From contig JBGSKQ010000093.1 of the NCBI GenBank assembly GCA_041741095.1, positions 62,001 through 126,000 on the forward strand: a DNA stretch of 64,000 nucleotides, in the 5' to 3' direction. How positions within the stretch are numbered: the stretch's first letter is position 1; each line of letters opens with the position of its first letter. The position numbers and the translations under genes were made by a program. This DNA is from UBA6168 sp041741095 (lineage in GTDB: Bacteria; Bacteroidota; Bacteroidia; Chitinophagales; Saprospiraceae). Positions 51,801 through 61,784 of the stretch are shown one piece after another. The notes beneath the pieces were generated by a model. It had not been told where the DNA came from and did not search any database. It saw nothing but the letters and a program-made list of their open reading frames with translations.

Positions 51801-54800
51801 TTCCAGGTTTATTGGAAAACACCTGATAATTCTTCCTGGAACATAATCCCTGGCACTGCTTTACGGCCCATTTGCTCCACAGAAGTTTGCGACAACAATC
51901 GTGACGACGACTTTGATGGCCTGACAGACTGTGCGGACCCTGATTGTTCCAGCGACATGAGCGGCAGCTACAGCGTTTCGCCAGAGGCATGTGGAGTGGC
52001 TAACGGTAGCATCAGCATGATTGCTACTGGCAACAACACGCCTTTTAGTTACCGTTGGTCGGACATGCAGGAAAACGCTTGGTGGACATTTGAAGAAAAT
52101 ACCAACGACGTTTCAGGAAATGGCAACCACAACAATGGCATAACAGGCTACCCAATTTACCTCAGTGATGCAGTGCAGGGCAACCGTTCGCTTTATTTTA
52201 ATGGAAACACGGCCATCCGTTACAGTTTGGATGGTGGTTTTATGGAAATAGCGGCAACCAGCCTTACGGTATCCTTGTGGATAAAACCGGATAACCTTTC
52301 CGGCACTGAAATACTTTTTGAAGAAGGCGGATCGAGCAACAACTCAGGCATAGGGTTGGCCATACAATTAAGCAACAATCAATTGCAGGGCAGGGTTAAA
52401 AAGAATGGCTCTGGCAATATCTTTAATGCTGGTTCACATACTTTTCCCAGCGATGGCAATTGGCACCATGTTGCTCTGGTTTTTGATGAAGGTAAAGTAA
52501 GGCTTTATCTGGATGGCGTGGCTGGTTCCGAAACGACGGCAAGTTTTACTTCCATTCCCGCCCACAGCAACAATGGCGGTATCGGCGGATCAAATAGTGG
52601 TTCCGTTTTTTCCAGCAGCTCAAATTACTATGAAGGAAGGATGGACGATGTGCGCTACTACTTCAATAAAGCGCTCACGGATAATCAAATCGCCGATTTG
52701 GCCGCCAATGACGGGGTACGCAATAACCTTTCAGCAGGTAATTATTCCGTAACCGTTTCCAGTGCTTCGGGATGTACTATTTCACAGGACATAGCCGTAA
52801 CAAGTGGCGGAAACTATACCGATGGCGGCACTATTTCAGGTAATGAATCTGGTTGTGGCTCCAGCTTTGATCCCGCTTTGATCACTAGCGCTGCTGCACC
52901 AAGCCCAGGTTCAGGTTCCACTGAATACAAATGGCAATCCAGCACAGATAACGCTAACTGGTCGGACATTTCAAACTCTGACTTTGCGACGTATGACCCG
53001 TCCGCTATTTCAGCAACGACCTATTATCGCAGGGCTGCCCGGCTGCTGCCCTGTACGGGTTGGGTATATTCCAATTCTATTTCCAAATCTAAAACTGCAA
53101 ACTTTACCGGAGGGGGCGCTATTTCTGCCGATGAAACTAAATGCGGTGGTTATGATCCTCTAGTGATAATTGGTACACCACCTACAAGTGGCACTGATGT
53201 GACCTGGAAAGTAGATCCGCCCGTCAGTGGAAGCGCCAATGGTGCGGTATATACCATTACCAACCAAGGTGGAGAGCCAATGTTCCTAACTGTAACAGGA
53301 CAAAATGTGACGAAAGTAACAGTTAAAGGCGGCCCAGTGACGGCCACTTATACCACACCGCCGTTTACCGGATTGACAGCCCCAATTAACCCGAATAACG
53401 GTACGCCCTATGGCATCAGCCACTTTGATATTTGGGTGAGCGGTGCCGTGAATGGCACAGCCGAATACAAATGGCAGCAAAGTATAGATGAAGGCACTAC
53501 CTGGTCTGATATCCCATCCAGCAATGCAGCCAATTATGACCCACCTTTCATCAATGCAACAACCCTGTTCAAGCGTGGGGTAAGGATTGCAGAATGTTCC
53601 AGCCTGCCAGGTGGAGGTTGGTTGTTTACAAACAACGTGGCCAAAACAGTAGAATTGAACATTACCGATCCAGGCATCATCGTAGGCGACGAAGAAAACT
53701 GCGGTAGTTTTGACCCCGGCATCATTTCAAGCGTGACCACGCCTTCTGGCGGTGCGGGAGGTACCCTTGTGTACCAATGGCAGGTCAGCAATGATGGCGG
53801 CTCTACCTGGAACAACGTTTCAGGTGCCACTACAGCCACCCTCGACCCTATTACAATTACCACGACCACACGATACCGCAGGGGGGCAAAGAGAAGCACA
53901 TGCGGTTCTTTTGTCTATTCCAACGATGTAGTAAAAATGGTATCTTCCAATTTTACTTCTGCGGGTACCATTTCGGGTACAGAATCCTATTGCACTTCCT
54001 ACAATCCCACAATAATAACGAGTACTTCCTTGCCCAGCGGCGGCATTGACGGCTACACGGCCTACCGTTGGCAAAAAAGTACGGACAATGGCGCTACTTG
54101 GATTGACCTGTCTGGAACAGGTGTAGATTATGATCCGGTCAATACCATGACCGAAACCACTTGGTACCGCCGCCAAACACGTAGGGCGCCTTGTTCTGCA
54201 TGGATCAACTCCAATACGGTTGTAAAAGAAGTAAAGGAGAACCCTGTTTCAAATATTGCTTTTGGCCCAACAACGACCAATGGCTACATCTGTGAAGGTG
54301 TCTCCTACCAATTTCAAGCTGAAGATGCGGGCACAGGCACCAATTATTCTTGGAATTTTGGAAGCTATGCCACCCCTTCCACCGCAACGGGCATTGGACC
54401 GCACTTGGTAAGTTTTAATGTTCCAAATTCCAACGCTTCTACGTCGGTGGCAGTCCAACTTACTGTTGTAAAGAACAGTTGCCCAGTCGTCAGTACGACC
54501 AACTATAGTGTGAGGCCGCCATTCAGTATTAACTCTGTTAGTAGTACCAATCCATCTTCCTGCTCTACGCCGAATGGTACCATAACCGTGAACGCCTCCT
54601 CGCCTTCAGGTACAAGCCTGGAAGCTTCCATCAATGGCACCACCTGGGTTTCCTCCATGAACTTTACGGGCCTCGGCCCTGGGAATTACGATATTTGGGT
54701 AAGGTACAGCGGTGATGAGTGCATGGCTTACTGGGGAGACAGGATCATCGAAGAGCCTTCGAACCCCAACCCATATTTTAGCTACTACAACACAAGCTCG

Positions 54801-57800
54801 GCCTGTGTAGGCGCAATATTTACAGTACAAGGATCTGCCAGCAGCGGCAGTTCGGTGACTTGGAATTTTGGCACGGATGCAGTGCCCGCCACGGCCACTG
54901 GTCTTGGCCCGCACGGTGTATATTACACTACTGGTGGGGTAAAAACCATGCGTATCACAGCCACCAAAAATGGCTGTACCGGTTTTGAAGAAAGGAATTT
55001 CACGGTTATTTCCAACCATACGGATGCTGGTACGATTGGTTTCGACGAAGCCCTTTGTGCCAATGGGGTGCCTACCACGATGAGTACCATCACTCCTCCA
55101 ACTGGAGGTTATGGTGGTAGCACGACTTATCGTTGGGAGCAGAGCATGTTGTTGGGTAACGTCTGGTCGGCATGGTCAGAAATCAACAGTACAAACAACT
55201 CATCCTATTCGCCGGGAAGTATTTCCGTTTCAACCAAATTCCGCCGCAAATGCCGCCGTGGTTCCTGCGGCTCATGGATTTATTCCAACGAGGTTATCAA
55301 AACTGTGACGCAGACGCCTCATCCCTCGGACGATACGTTTGAAAATGCTTGTCCAGGCTTTACGCTGGTTGGTTATGTAGGAACCAATGACCTCAGCCTT
55401 GACAATCCGATATATTCCGTTGAGACCCAGCCCAACAACGGCTTCCTGGACATGGACGTTGACGGAGAATTTTACTATATTCCGAACACGACCTTCTGCG
55501 GCGGGGATCAGTTTACTTATCAGGTGTGCAACAGCACCACAGGATGTTGTGCCACAGCTACGGCCTATATTGATATGTCCGATAGCGATGCACCATCCTT
55601 AAACAATATACCTTCGGATCTGGAAGTATCCTGCGACGATGAAATACCGCTGCCACCTGTAGTGGATGCTTTTGAAAACTGCGGCAACGTGTGGCTTTCA
55701 TTTGATCAGACCGCTACCCAAGGTGCTGACTCCTGCTCTATTTACAGCTATTTGTTGACAAGGGTTTGGACGGCGAGCGACTATTGCGGCAATAGCCAAA
55801 TTGACCAGCAAGTAATCACAATTTCTGACGAAACTGCTCCTGACATCTACCGCATCTACACCTTGCCCAATGGCAAGCGCATGATTGCAGGTGTGATGGA
55901 AAACGTTTCGCACCGTTGGAAGACTATCAGCTTCCCTATACAGTTCAATGCACCTCCAGTGGTGCTGGCGCAGGTAGTAACTAAAGGCGACAATGCTGCT
56001 GTAGCTACCCGCTTGCGCAACGTGTCCACTTCGCAGTTCCAACTTAGGCTGCAAGAAGAAGAAGGCGCCGATGGTAGCCACGGAAAAGAAAGCGTGGCCT
56101 GGATAGCCATAGAAAAAGGTTCATCCAGCCAAGGGCAGTTGTTTGAAGCGAACACTAAACTGGTTTCCAATGTACCTGTCGCTGCTACTTTTAACCAATC
56201 ATACCCATCACCGGGATTCATTGGCCAAATCCAGACTTTCAACGAAAACAACCCAGCAACACTGCGCTACAATACTTTGGGCGACAACAGTGCGACCATT
56301 TTCTGCCAGGAAGAAACCTCCTTGGATCCTGAAATGAACCACGGTTTTGAAACAGCCGGCTACTTCGCATTCAGCGGGACAGGCGATGTGAAAAACCAGG
56401 CTGGTGAAATTATTGGGGAAACTGGCCAAATCTCTGTTGACCACAACGCTTTGACCATTAACCTTACGCATCGCTACCACAACCCGGTTGTGGTATTTGG
56501 CGGCCTTTCGACTGTTGATGCTGCACCAGCTACTATCAGGGTGAAAAATTTGACGCTCTCATCTTTCCAAGTGGAAGTGGACGAGTGGGATTACCTGGAT
56601 GGCACGCACGGTACACAGGCACTCAACTACCTGGTTGTCGAAGGAAGTATTCCATTTGACCAAGTGGTAGAATGCAGTGAAATTCCAGAAAAACCAATCA
56701 TCGGCGTTGACATTGCAGCTGTTGACAACTGCGATATTTCCACACCTTTGGTCATTACTGACAGCGACTGGAAGTTTGACTGCGTCAATGATACCACCAT
56801 GGCACGTACCTTTTATGTAAGGGATGAATGTGGCAATTTTACTTCATTGACTCAAACTTTCATCCTTCGGGATACGACGCCGCCTACTTTCACCGTGCCG
56901 GCTACCGTGCAGATCTCTTGTGTGCAAAACAAGGACGACCTGGCACTGACGGGCGACGTGACCGACGAGAACGACAATTGCGACAGCGAAGTTGATGCAG
57001 TTTATACTGACAACCTGGCCTTCCAATTGGGTTGTTCTGGTTACATTATTCGCCAATGGTCGCTTTCTGACCATTGTGGCAATACGGTCACAAAATTCCA
57101 AACTATCAATGTCGTGAGCGATAACGACTCGGACTTTGACGGCATCCCAGATGGCGAGGATTTGGACAGTGACAATGATGGTATTCCGGATCTACTTGAA
57201 TCCCACACTGACAGCGACGGGGACGGCGTGGAAGATTACCTCGATTTAGACAGCGACAACGACGGTATCCCTGACATCGTGGAAATCGGTTATCCAGACA
57301 ACAACGGCGATGGCGTAATAGACAACATTTTCCAACCAGGTTGGGACGACGACAACGATGGCCTTGGCCAGGGTTTTGACCAAAATGACAACAACCCTTC
57401 CCAATCTGCTTCTGTGATACTTATTTTGGTAAACGTTGACCCAGATGGCGACGGCGTGCCAAACTGCATTGACCTTGACAGCGACAACGACGGCATCCCC
57501 GACCTTATCGAGGCAGGCGGTGTTGACACAGACGGCAACGGAAGGGTGGACTACCCAGACGATAATCCGCTGTTGATGGAAGATAGCGATGGCGATGGCC
57601 TTATCAGCACCTACGACCCTGATGAGACAGGTTTGTTTACCCCGGATGAAACTGAAAGGCCACTGCTCATTTATGACGGCGATACCTATTATAGCGGCAA
57701 CCCAAGCTTCAATCCCGATTTCGACGAAGACGGCGTACCAGATTTCCATGATTTGGATTCTGACAATGACGGTATTCCAGATTTGATTGAAGCTGGCGGC

Positions 57801-60257
57801 ATTGATACCAACGGCGATGGCAGGATGGATATCCCTGGTGAATTTGTGGATGCGGACGACGATGGTTTCCACGACAATTATGCTTCTTTGCCGATGGTCA
57901 TCACCGAGCTTGATGGCGATATCATTGATGGCCGCCCAGAAGATACAAACAATGATGGAACTGTCTATTTGATTGGAGATATGGACAATGACTCAGAGTT
58001 GAACTCCAGAGATACCGATGCCGACGGCGATGGAATCTTCGACGTGGTTGAAATTACTTTAGGCGCTTATGTTTCTGGCACGGATGGCATGATCCAGCCA
58101 TTCATTGACAACAATCACGATGGCTATTATGACAGCTTTGCCTCCATTGGTATCATTACTACTGATTCTGATGGCGATGTTGATGATGGAAGGCCCGAAG
58201 ATGATGGTGACCCTGGTACCACCTCTTATAATTTCTTCATCACGGACGGCACGACAGGCACCTTTAACGGCAATGCAGACATTGACGACGACGGTGACGG
58301 AGCCATCAACTCCCTTGACCTGGACAGCGACAATGATTTGCTGACCGATAATTTGGAGGATGTCAATTTCAACGGTGTATTTGACAATGGCGAAACCAAC
58401 CCGCTCGATCCTGATTCTGACAATGATGGCTTGCTGGATGGTATCGAAGATACAAACCTGAACGGTTATGTAGATGTGAACGAGACCAGCCCTATCAATA
58501 TTGACACCGATGGTGACTTGATTTACGATGGTGTGGAAGACATCAACCAAAATGGTTCGATGGAACCCGGTGAAAGCAACCCTGCAGACCCTTGCGATCC
58601 AGTATTAAGTACCAACTGCGTGGGTGTTGCCCTACAAGTCAAGGTAAAACTCCAAGGCGCTTTGATCGGCGTTGGCAACGATACACTCATGCGGGATGCA
58701 CTTCGTGAGCAAGGGTTTTTGCCCAACACGGAACCATATAACGAAATCAACCTCTTCAGGCACGCTGGTGAGGGTGGGAATGAAACAGTGGATAATTCGG
58801 CTTTCAACTTGACAGGCAAAGACGCAGTGGTTGACTGGATCATGATAGAACTCAGGCACGAAAGCAAGCCTGATAGTATTGTGGCTACCAAATCTGTCCT
58901 CTTGCAACGTGACGGAGACGCGGTCATGCCCAATGGCGACACAGTTGTCCATTTCCATTTGGTGCGCAGCGATGGATATTTTGTCGGCATCCGCCACCGC
59001 AACCACCTGGGCGTTATTACCAAAAATACCCAGATGCTGTCCCCTGATCCTGTCCTGGTTGACTTTACTGATCCGAACACAGAAGTGAAAGGTACTTATG
59101 CAAGGGCTCAGATGAACGGCGAAATGGCATTGTGGACTGGCGACTTGAACTCCAACAGGAACGTGATTTATCAAGGGCCTTTTAATGACATCATCACCAT
59201 GTTTATCCATGTGATCATTGATCCCGACAACGTCAACTCACTGGCCAACTTTGTCAGCAAGGGTTATGACTTGACAGACGTGGATTTGGATGGCACCACG
59301 GTGTTCCAGGGGCCTGATAATGACCGCAGCAAACTCTTGTTCAACACGACTTTGAGCAACGGCGAGAACCAAAACTATTTCGCCAATTTTGTGCTGAGCG
59401 ATAAGTTGCCGGAAACTACTTTGCCGGCTGCTGCCCCATCTTGCGGCGATGACAAAACGGTTTCAAGCTGTGACTTCGACGACGATACGGTTATCAATGA
59501 CCTGGATCCTGACGATGACAACGACGGCGTTCCCGATAACTATGACCTTGACCCGTACAACCCACAGAGCGACAGCGATGCGGACGGCATAAAGGACATT
59601 GTCGAGACTAAGGGTGACGGCAGGTACGACCGTGGGATTGATTCCAATCCAATAGAACAAGATACGGATAAGGACGGCATCAAGGATGGCGTTGAAGATG
59701 CCAACAAAAATGGCCAGTTTGACGCTAACGAGTCCAGCCCGATTGATATTTGCAGTCCCAACCGGACTTTCGCTCAATGTGATTTTGACGGCGACGGCAT
59801 CCTCAACATGTTCGATTTGGACGACGACAACGACGGCGTGGCCGACCACAAGGACGTAGCTGATTTTGATGTGAGCAGCGACTCTGATGGCGACGGCATA
59901 GCCGACGGCATGGAGACTGGCAACGACGGTGTCTTTAACATTGGCACCGATACTGACCCACTCAACCCATGTGATCCGTTGTCAGCCAACTCTGTTTGTG
60001 TACCAGTGGATGCTGATGGCGATGGTTTCTATTCAAATTATCCCATCACGCACCAGCAATTCGACCCGAACGACGAAAATTCCTGTATTCCACAGGCAGT
60101 TGGAGGCGTTTGCCCCTGCGAAGACACGGACGGTGACGGCAAAATCTATATTTGCAACAAGCCTGGCACCGACCAGCAGAAAACGATCAAAATCAGTATC
60201 TGGCTGTGGCCTTTCTACCAGTCGCAAGGCGACTCCTGTGGGCCTTGCCAGCAGTAA
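48900..60257 (+). CDS. Giant modular secreted/surface protein, 3785 residues
   Basis: Signal-like N-terminus (TIALLALLLAFPMFLRADG) after a 23-residue basic extension. Approximate order: three jelly-roll CBM-like domains (330-825) after a CSNGIDDDGDGLVDSNDPDC motif; PA14 domain (830-990); LamG-like domain (1060-1270); five related Ig-like modules of about 95 residues (starting near 1304, 1401, 1587, 1684, 2039) with Y.WQ.S.D....W and YYRR...C..W.YSN; PKD-like domains between; HYR-like parts; two H-type-lectin-like domains (near 2330 and 2510; DGSHG, DGTHG); and two blocks of DSDNDGIPD-type calcium repeats (2740-3230, 3520-3700). The end is Cys-rich (DGKIYICNKPG ... DSCGPCQQ) and is not a T9SS type A tail. 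It is a candidate adhesin or sugar-binding surface protein; its export and anchoring route is unclear. Confidence 0.85.
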   Translation: MNRGLLTSINFFLPVKTHKWREISKTIALLALLLAFPMFLRADGSTQNLSTGFASKLFKQFEEQYEQQVAKFMQETNCNASFSLVAVNGLDYNCGCANAGCNGIAQDAVYSSSVKAGQTLTYSHTTGTDANLMIVTATVNNNKTVTTAQYNGSNLVLMKQGSFDGRTLYVYIMINPPSGAHNVYISNGGSGQSDITVGSVTYKCVDTDNIFSGGLIEEHGQLPGVQVIGDDIECQGNNYTLDFLVTDDDNVPVGSGQTQVVNEDNPSNQEYLSTSFIPSNANPNDIGWTLTNSEYVYIHGCLRSCVNFEKCSNGIDDDGDGLVDSNDPDCPSSCILLTNTDLNTNLTGWATSGTVALTTDAYNGAKAVELTSSWATMSQTNSGITAGKVYTLSFNGKQEGSPSWIPVYLEFLNASNTVLSSIYLQPYSTCYNLYRQSSTAPPGATQVRVSIEKSGSGKLKLDEFCLKESTPAIGECTLIENSGFENSWIGWETWNTTLTNVTDVKSGSNALRLGTAEGSVYRQFGITPGETYELSAWSKVSGATTWAEIYFKWQDASGNTISDAVQPVNNTATTYTYFSLKGKAPSNAVYVEVGAYKSSGGYQYVDDFCFKKISPLGGTSFDLGCGCSDNLIPNGGYEVTTITNYPYTLDGKPAATIANGNSTSLYPWSAGISSPYIFLVNDATNTVNNPEGSKYVWLPNSGDCWTSNTDFSNNLLMEDGETYTFCFYAASRSLGLNGSGLPNGSVPGQGSGILALEFQFVSGFKAVNTWAVPASESATDLSWTKFEYTFTYDILDPISNFTFTNSRWNVGMYIDAVSLSKVDCPAAVTCESGGLSYDRWGSISGTSVDNLVSNLNYPNNYNETGFISSFQGPQNYSDDYGTRVYGYIVPPATGNYTFNVTGDDGVKLYLSTNASTLNKSLIAEVPGYSGVTEYTKYASQTSSTVSLVQDVPYYVELIHKEGTGGDHFQVYWKTPDNSSWNIIPGTALRPICSTEVCDNNRDDDFDGLTDCADPDCSSDMSGSYSVSPEACGVANGSISMIATGNNTPFSYRWSDMQENAWWTFEENTNDVSGNGNHNNGITGYPIYLSDAVQGNRSLYFNGNTAIRYSLDGGFMEIAATSLTVSLWIKPDNLSGTEILFEEGGSSNNSGIGLAIQLSNNQLQGRVKKNGSGNIFNAGSHTFPSDGNWHHVALVFDEGKVRLYLDGVAGSETTASFTSIPAHSNNGGIGGSNSGSVFSSSSNYYEGRMDDVRYYFNKALTDNQIADLAANDGVRNNLSAGNYSVTVSSASGCTISQDIAVTSGGNYTDGGTISGNESGCGSSFDPALITSAAAPSPGSGSTEYKWQSSTDNANWSDISNSDFATYDPSAISATTYYRRAARLLPCTGWVYSNSISKSKTANFTGGGAISADETKCGGYDPLVIIGTPPTSGTDVTWKVDPPVSGSANGAVYTITNQGGEPMFLTVTGQNVTKVTVKGGPVTATYTTPPFTGLTAPINPNNGTPYGISHFDIWVSGAVNGTAEYKWQQSIDEGTTWSDIPSSNAANYDPPFINATTLFKRGVRIAECSSLPGGGWLFTNNVAKTVELNITDPGIIVGDEENCGSFDPGIISSVTTPSGGAGGTLVYQWQVSNDGGSTWNNVSGATTATLDPITITTTTRYRRGAKRSTCGSFVYSNDVVKMVSSNFTSAGTISGTESYCTSYNPTIITSTSLPSGGIDGYTAYRWQKSTDNGATWIDLSGTGVDYDPVNTMTETTWYRRQTRRAPCSAWINSNTVVKEVKENPVSNIAFGPTTTNGYICEGVSYQFQAEDAGTGTNYSWNFGSYATPSTATGIGPHLVSFNVPNSNASTSVAVQLTVVKNSCPVVSTTNYSVRPPFSINSVSSTNPSSCSTPNGTITVNASSPSGTSLEASINGTTWVSSMNFTGLGPGNYDIWVRYSGDECMAYWGDRIIEEPSNPNPYFSYYNTSSACVGAIFTVQGSASSGSSVTWNFGTDAVPATATGLGPHGVYYTTGGVKTMRITATKNGCTGFEERNFTVISNHTDAGTIGFDEALCANGVPTTMSTITPPTGGYGGSTTYRWEQSMLLGNVWSAWSEINSTNNSSYSPGSISVSTKFRRKCRRGSCGSWIYSNEVIKTVTQTPHPSDDTFENACPGFTLVGYVGTNDLSLDNPIYSVETQPNNGFLDMDVDGEFYYIPNTTFCGGDQFTYQVCNSTTGCCATATAYIDMSDSDAPSLNNIPSDLEVSCDDEIPLPPVVDAFENCGNVWLSFDQTATQGADSCSIYSYLLTRVWTASDYCGNSQIDQQVITISDETAPDIYRIYTLPNGKRMIAGVMENVSHRWKTISFPIQFNAPPVVLAQVVTKGDNAAVATRLRNVSTSQFQLRLQEEEGADGSHGKESVAWIAIEKGSSSQGQLFEANTKLVSNVPVAATFNQSYPSPGFIGQIQTFNENNPATLRYNTLGDNSATIFCQEETSLDPEMNHGFETAGYFAFSGTGDVKNQAGEIIGETGQISVDHNALTINLTHRYHNPVVVFGGLSTVDAAPATIRVKNLTLSSFQVEVDEWDYLDGTHGTQALNYLVVEGSIPFDQVVECSEIPEKPIIGVDIAAVDNCDISTPLVITDSDWKFDCVNDTTMARTFYVRDECGNFTSLTQTFILRDTTPPTFTVPATVQISCVQNKDDLALTGDVTDENDNCDSEVDAVYTDNLAFQLGCSGYIIRQWSLSDHCGNTVTKFQTINVVSDNDSDFDGIPDGEDLDSDNDGIPDLLESHTDSDGDGVEDYLDLDSDNDGIPDIVEIGYPDNNGDGVIDNIFQPGWDDDNDGLGQGFDQNDNNPSQSASVILILVNVDPDGDGVPNCIDLDSDNDGIPDLIEAGGVDTDGNGRVDYPDDNPLLMEDSDGDGLISTYDPDETGLFTPDETERPLLIYDGDTYYSGNPSFNPDFDEDGVPDFHDLDSDNDGIPDLIEAGGIDTNGDGRMDIPGEFVDADDDGFHDNYASLPMVITELDGDIIDGRPEDTNNDGTVYLIGDMDNDSELNSRDTDADGDGIFDVVEITLGAYVSGTDGMIQPFIDNNHDGYYDSFASIGIITTDSDGDVDDGRPEDDGDPGTTSYNFFITDGTTGTFNGNADIDDDGDGAINSLDLDSDNDLLTDNLEDVNFNGVFDNGETNPLDPDSDNDGLLDGIEDTNLNGYVDVNETSPINIDTDGDLIYDGVEDINQNGSMEPGESNPADPCDPVLSTNCVGVALQVKVKLQGALIGVGNDTLMRDALREQGFLPNTEPYNEINLFRHAGEGGNETVDNSAFNLTGKDAVVDWIMIELRHESKPDSIVATKSVLLQRDGDAVMPNGDTVVHFHLVRSDGYFVGIRHRNHLGVITKNTQMLSPDPVLVDFTDPNTEVKGTYARAQMNGEMALWTGDLNSNRNVIYQGPFNDIITMFIHVIIDPDNVNSLANFVSKGYDLTDVDLDGTTVFQGPDNDRSKLLFNTTLSNGENQNYFANFVLSDKLPETTLPAAAPSCGDDKTVSSCDFDDDTVINDLDPDDDNDGVPDNYDLDPYNPQSDSDADGIKDIVETKGDGRYDRGIDSNPIEQDTDKDGIKDGVEDANKNGQFDANESSPIDICSPNRTFAQCDFDGDGILNMFDLDDDNDGVADHKDVADFDVSSDSDGDGIADGMETGNDGVFNIGTDTDPLNPCDPLSANSVCVPVDADGDGFYSNYPITHQQFDPNDENSCIPQAVGGVCPCEDTDGDGKIYICNKPGTDQQKTIKISIWLWPFYQSQGDSCGPCQQ

Positions 60258-60291
60258 GCCTAATTTCTACTTACTTTGTTGATAATGGTGA

Positions 60292-60328
60292 TAAAAAAAG
60301 CCGGGTGGGTTTTCCCACCTGGCTTTTT
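60292..60328. terminator. Bidirectional terminator between convergent genes
   Basis: GCCGGGTGGG (60300-60309), TTTT loop, CCCACCTGGC (60314-60323), flanked by A7 on the left and T5 on the right. It serves the giant gene (plus) and the small T9SS protein gene (minus). Confidence 0.88.
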
Positions 60329-60353
60329 ATATTAAATCCAGTAATAGAACTTT

Positions 60354-61424
60354 TTAATTTGCCAACAAATCAAAAAGCTCAAAGCCTATTACAGTGCCGT
60401 TATTTGATTTTAAAACAGCCAAATAAGTACCTGCTGCATGGCCTGTAAGGTTTAGCTCAACAAATGCACCATTGATAGGTGAGTTTTTGATAAGCCTTCC
60501 GTTAAAATCATACACTTCCAATTTGCCTTCTGTTTGTTCTTCCAATTGAAGATAAAGTGCGCCCTTGGATGGGTTTGGGTACAATGTAAACCGAATGGCG
60601 GGGGCGGATTCCTTGGTGCCGCTTACAAAATCCTTCAACCAAAGCACCTCGACGTCATTGCCGCTCACGTCAAGCTGGTATTGCACAATGGGGAAAGCCA
60701 GGTTGTTTTCGTTGGTCCACCAGTTGTAGTTGATGATGGTATCTGGCCCGCTGCTGGTGATGGGCGTCCAGATCATCGTTGTGTCCTGATAGCCATACAC
60801 GGAATCAACCACTATATCGGTTTCTGTGAAGCGCAATACTTCGAAAGTACCAAGGCTGGTAGTCAGGGAGCCAAAAGCGTCAATTTCAATTTCCCGATCC
60901 GTGATGGTAACGGCACGGAGGCTGTCAAAGGGCGCACCCGGCACAAAGTTGGCCACGGTGATGATTTGGCGGCTCGTTTCAGCAAAACCACCACCAAAAT
61001 TTGCAGGAAACTGAATGATCGTCTGAGGCGGATTGAGTTCCAGTTTGGTAGTGACAGGGAAGCCCTCGTAGGAAAAAGTGCCGTAGGAGCCAAGCGCCTG
61101 CAACTTTTGGTTGTCTTTTAAAAAATACAAAAAGGTATCGCCTAACGAAGCGGCCAAATTGGCCTGGGGGAACAAATTCGCATGTGGGGTACTGCCCGGC
61201 GTCAAAAAAGTAAACGTATTGGGTGCTTGATCCTTGAGGGCTGTAAAGTCCCAAGTTTGCATACCGGTGCCTCCTGGCTGAATGCTGGCATCGGGCATGG
61301 TATCCCTGGTTTGGTAGGCCACCACACCGAGCGGGTCAATATCGTCGGCGTTGATGGTAATTTGGGCTTGCAAGGTTGAAAGGCTGAAAAGTAGAGCAGT
61401 AGTTAAGTTGAAAATTTTTTTCAT
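60354..61424 (-). CDS. Secreted protein with T9SS type A sorting tail
   Basis: A 356-residue protein. Signal peptide MKKIFNLTTALLFSLSTLQAQ supports the ATG at 61424 over the frame opening 23 codons earlier. The middle is a beta-rich domain (GGTGMQTWDFTALKDQAP, FEVLRFTETDIVVDSVYGYQ) of no known function. The C-terminal RFTLYPNPSKGALYLQL to FELFDLLAN is a T9SS type A sorting domain, so it should cross the outer membrane and be attached to or released from the surface. Confidence 0.85.
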   Translation of the reverse strand: MKKIFNLTTALLFSLSTLQAQITINADDIDPLGVVAYQTRDTMPDASIQPGGTGMQTWDFTALKDQAPNTFTFLTPGSTPHANLFPQANLAASLGDTFLYFLKDNQKLQALGSYGTFSYEGFPVTTKLELNPPQTIIQFPANFGGGFAETSRQIITVANFVPGAPFDSLRAVTITDREIEIDAFGSLTTSLGTFEVLRFTETDIVVDSVYGYQDTTMIWTPITSSGPDTIINYNWWTNENNLAFPIVQYQLDVSGNDVEVLWLKDFVSGTKESAPAIRFTLYPNPSKGALYLQLEEQTEGKLEVYDFNGRLIKNSPINGAFVELNLTGHAAGTYLAVLKSNNGTVIGFELFDLLAN

Positions 61425-61784
61425 AGATAAAATTTTTAGCTTGAAGAATTTAGTGCATGAACGGCAGTCAGCTTTGGATGCTGCCTGGATCATCGGTAGA
61501 TGTTATTCTTTACAAAGTTCTTTATGGATTTTTGTTCGGTTTCAAAAAACATGGGAAAATGCAAGTCATTGCCTAAAATAGCCTTTGGATTTGCTCGCTC
61601 AGCCATTAGTTTGGTTCCTAAAAATGCCGCTTCGCCCGTTTTGAAAGCCTGCGCAAACATAGAGGATTTTTAGCCCTTTGTTTCACAAAAGCCCAAAGGG
61701 CAGCCAGATTTAGCCAGCGCTTTTTCCTCACTTCCTGCCGAAAGAGTGTGGCATTGTGCTTAAAATTGCCGCTCACAAATACCA
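61425..61784. other. Intergenic region between T9SS protein and Ate-like gene
   Basis: 360 bp holding divergent promoters. One hairpin GCCCTTTG / CAAAGGGC (61673-61680 with 61694-61701) has no T run. Nothing else was recognised. Confidence 0.4.

Noticed and set aside
60150..60257. Frameshift near the end of the giant protein hiding a T9SS tail
   Set aside because: The other frames of the last 100 bp encode no T9SS-like pattern, and the terminator follows within 40 bp, so the Cys-rich end is taken as real.
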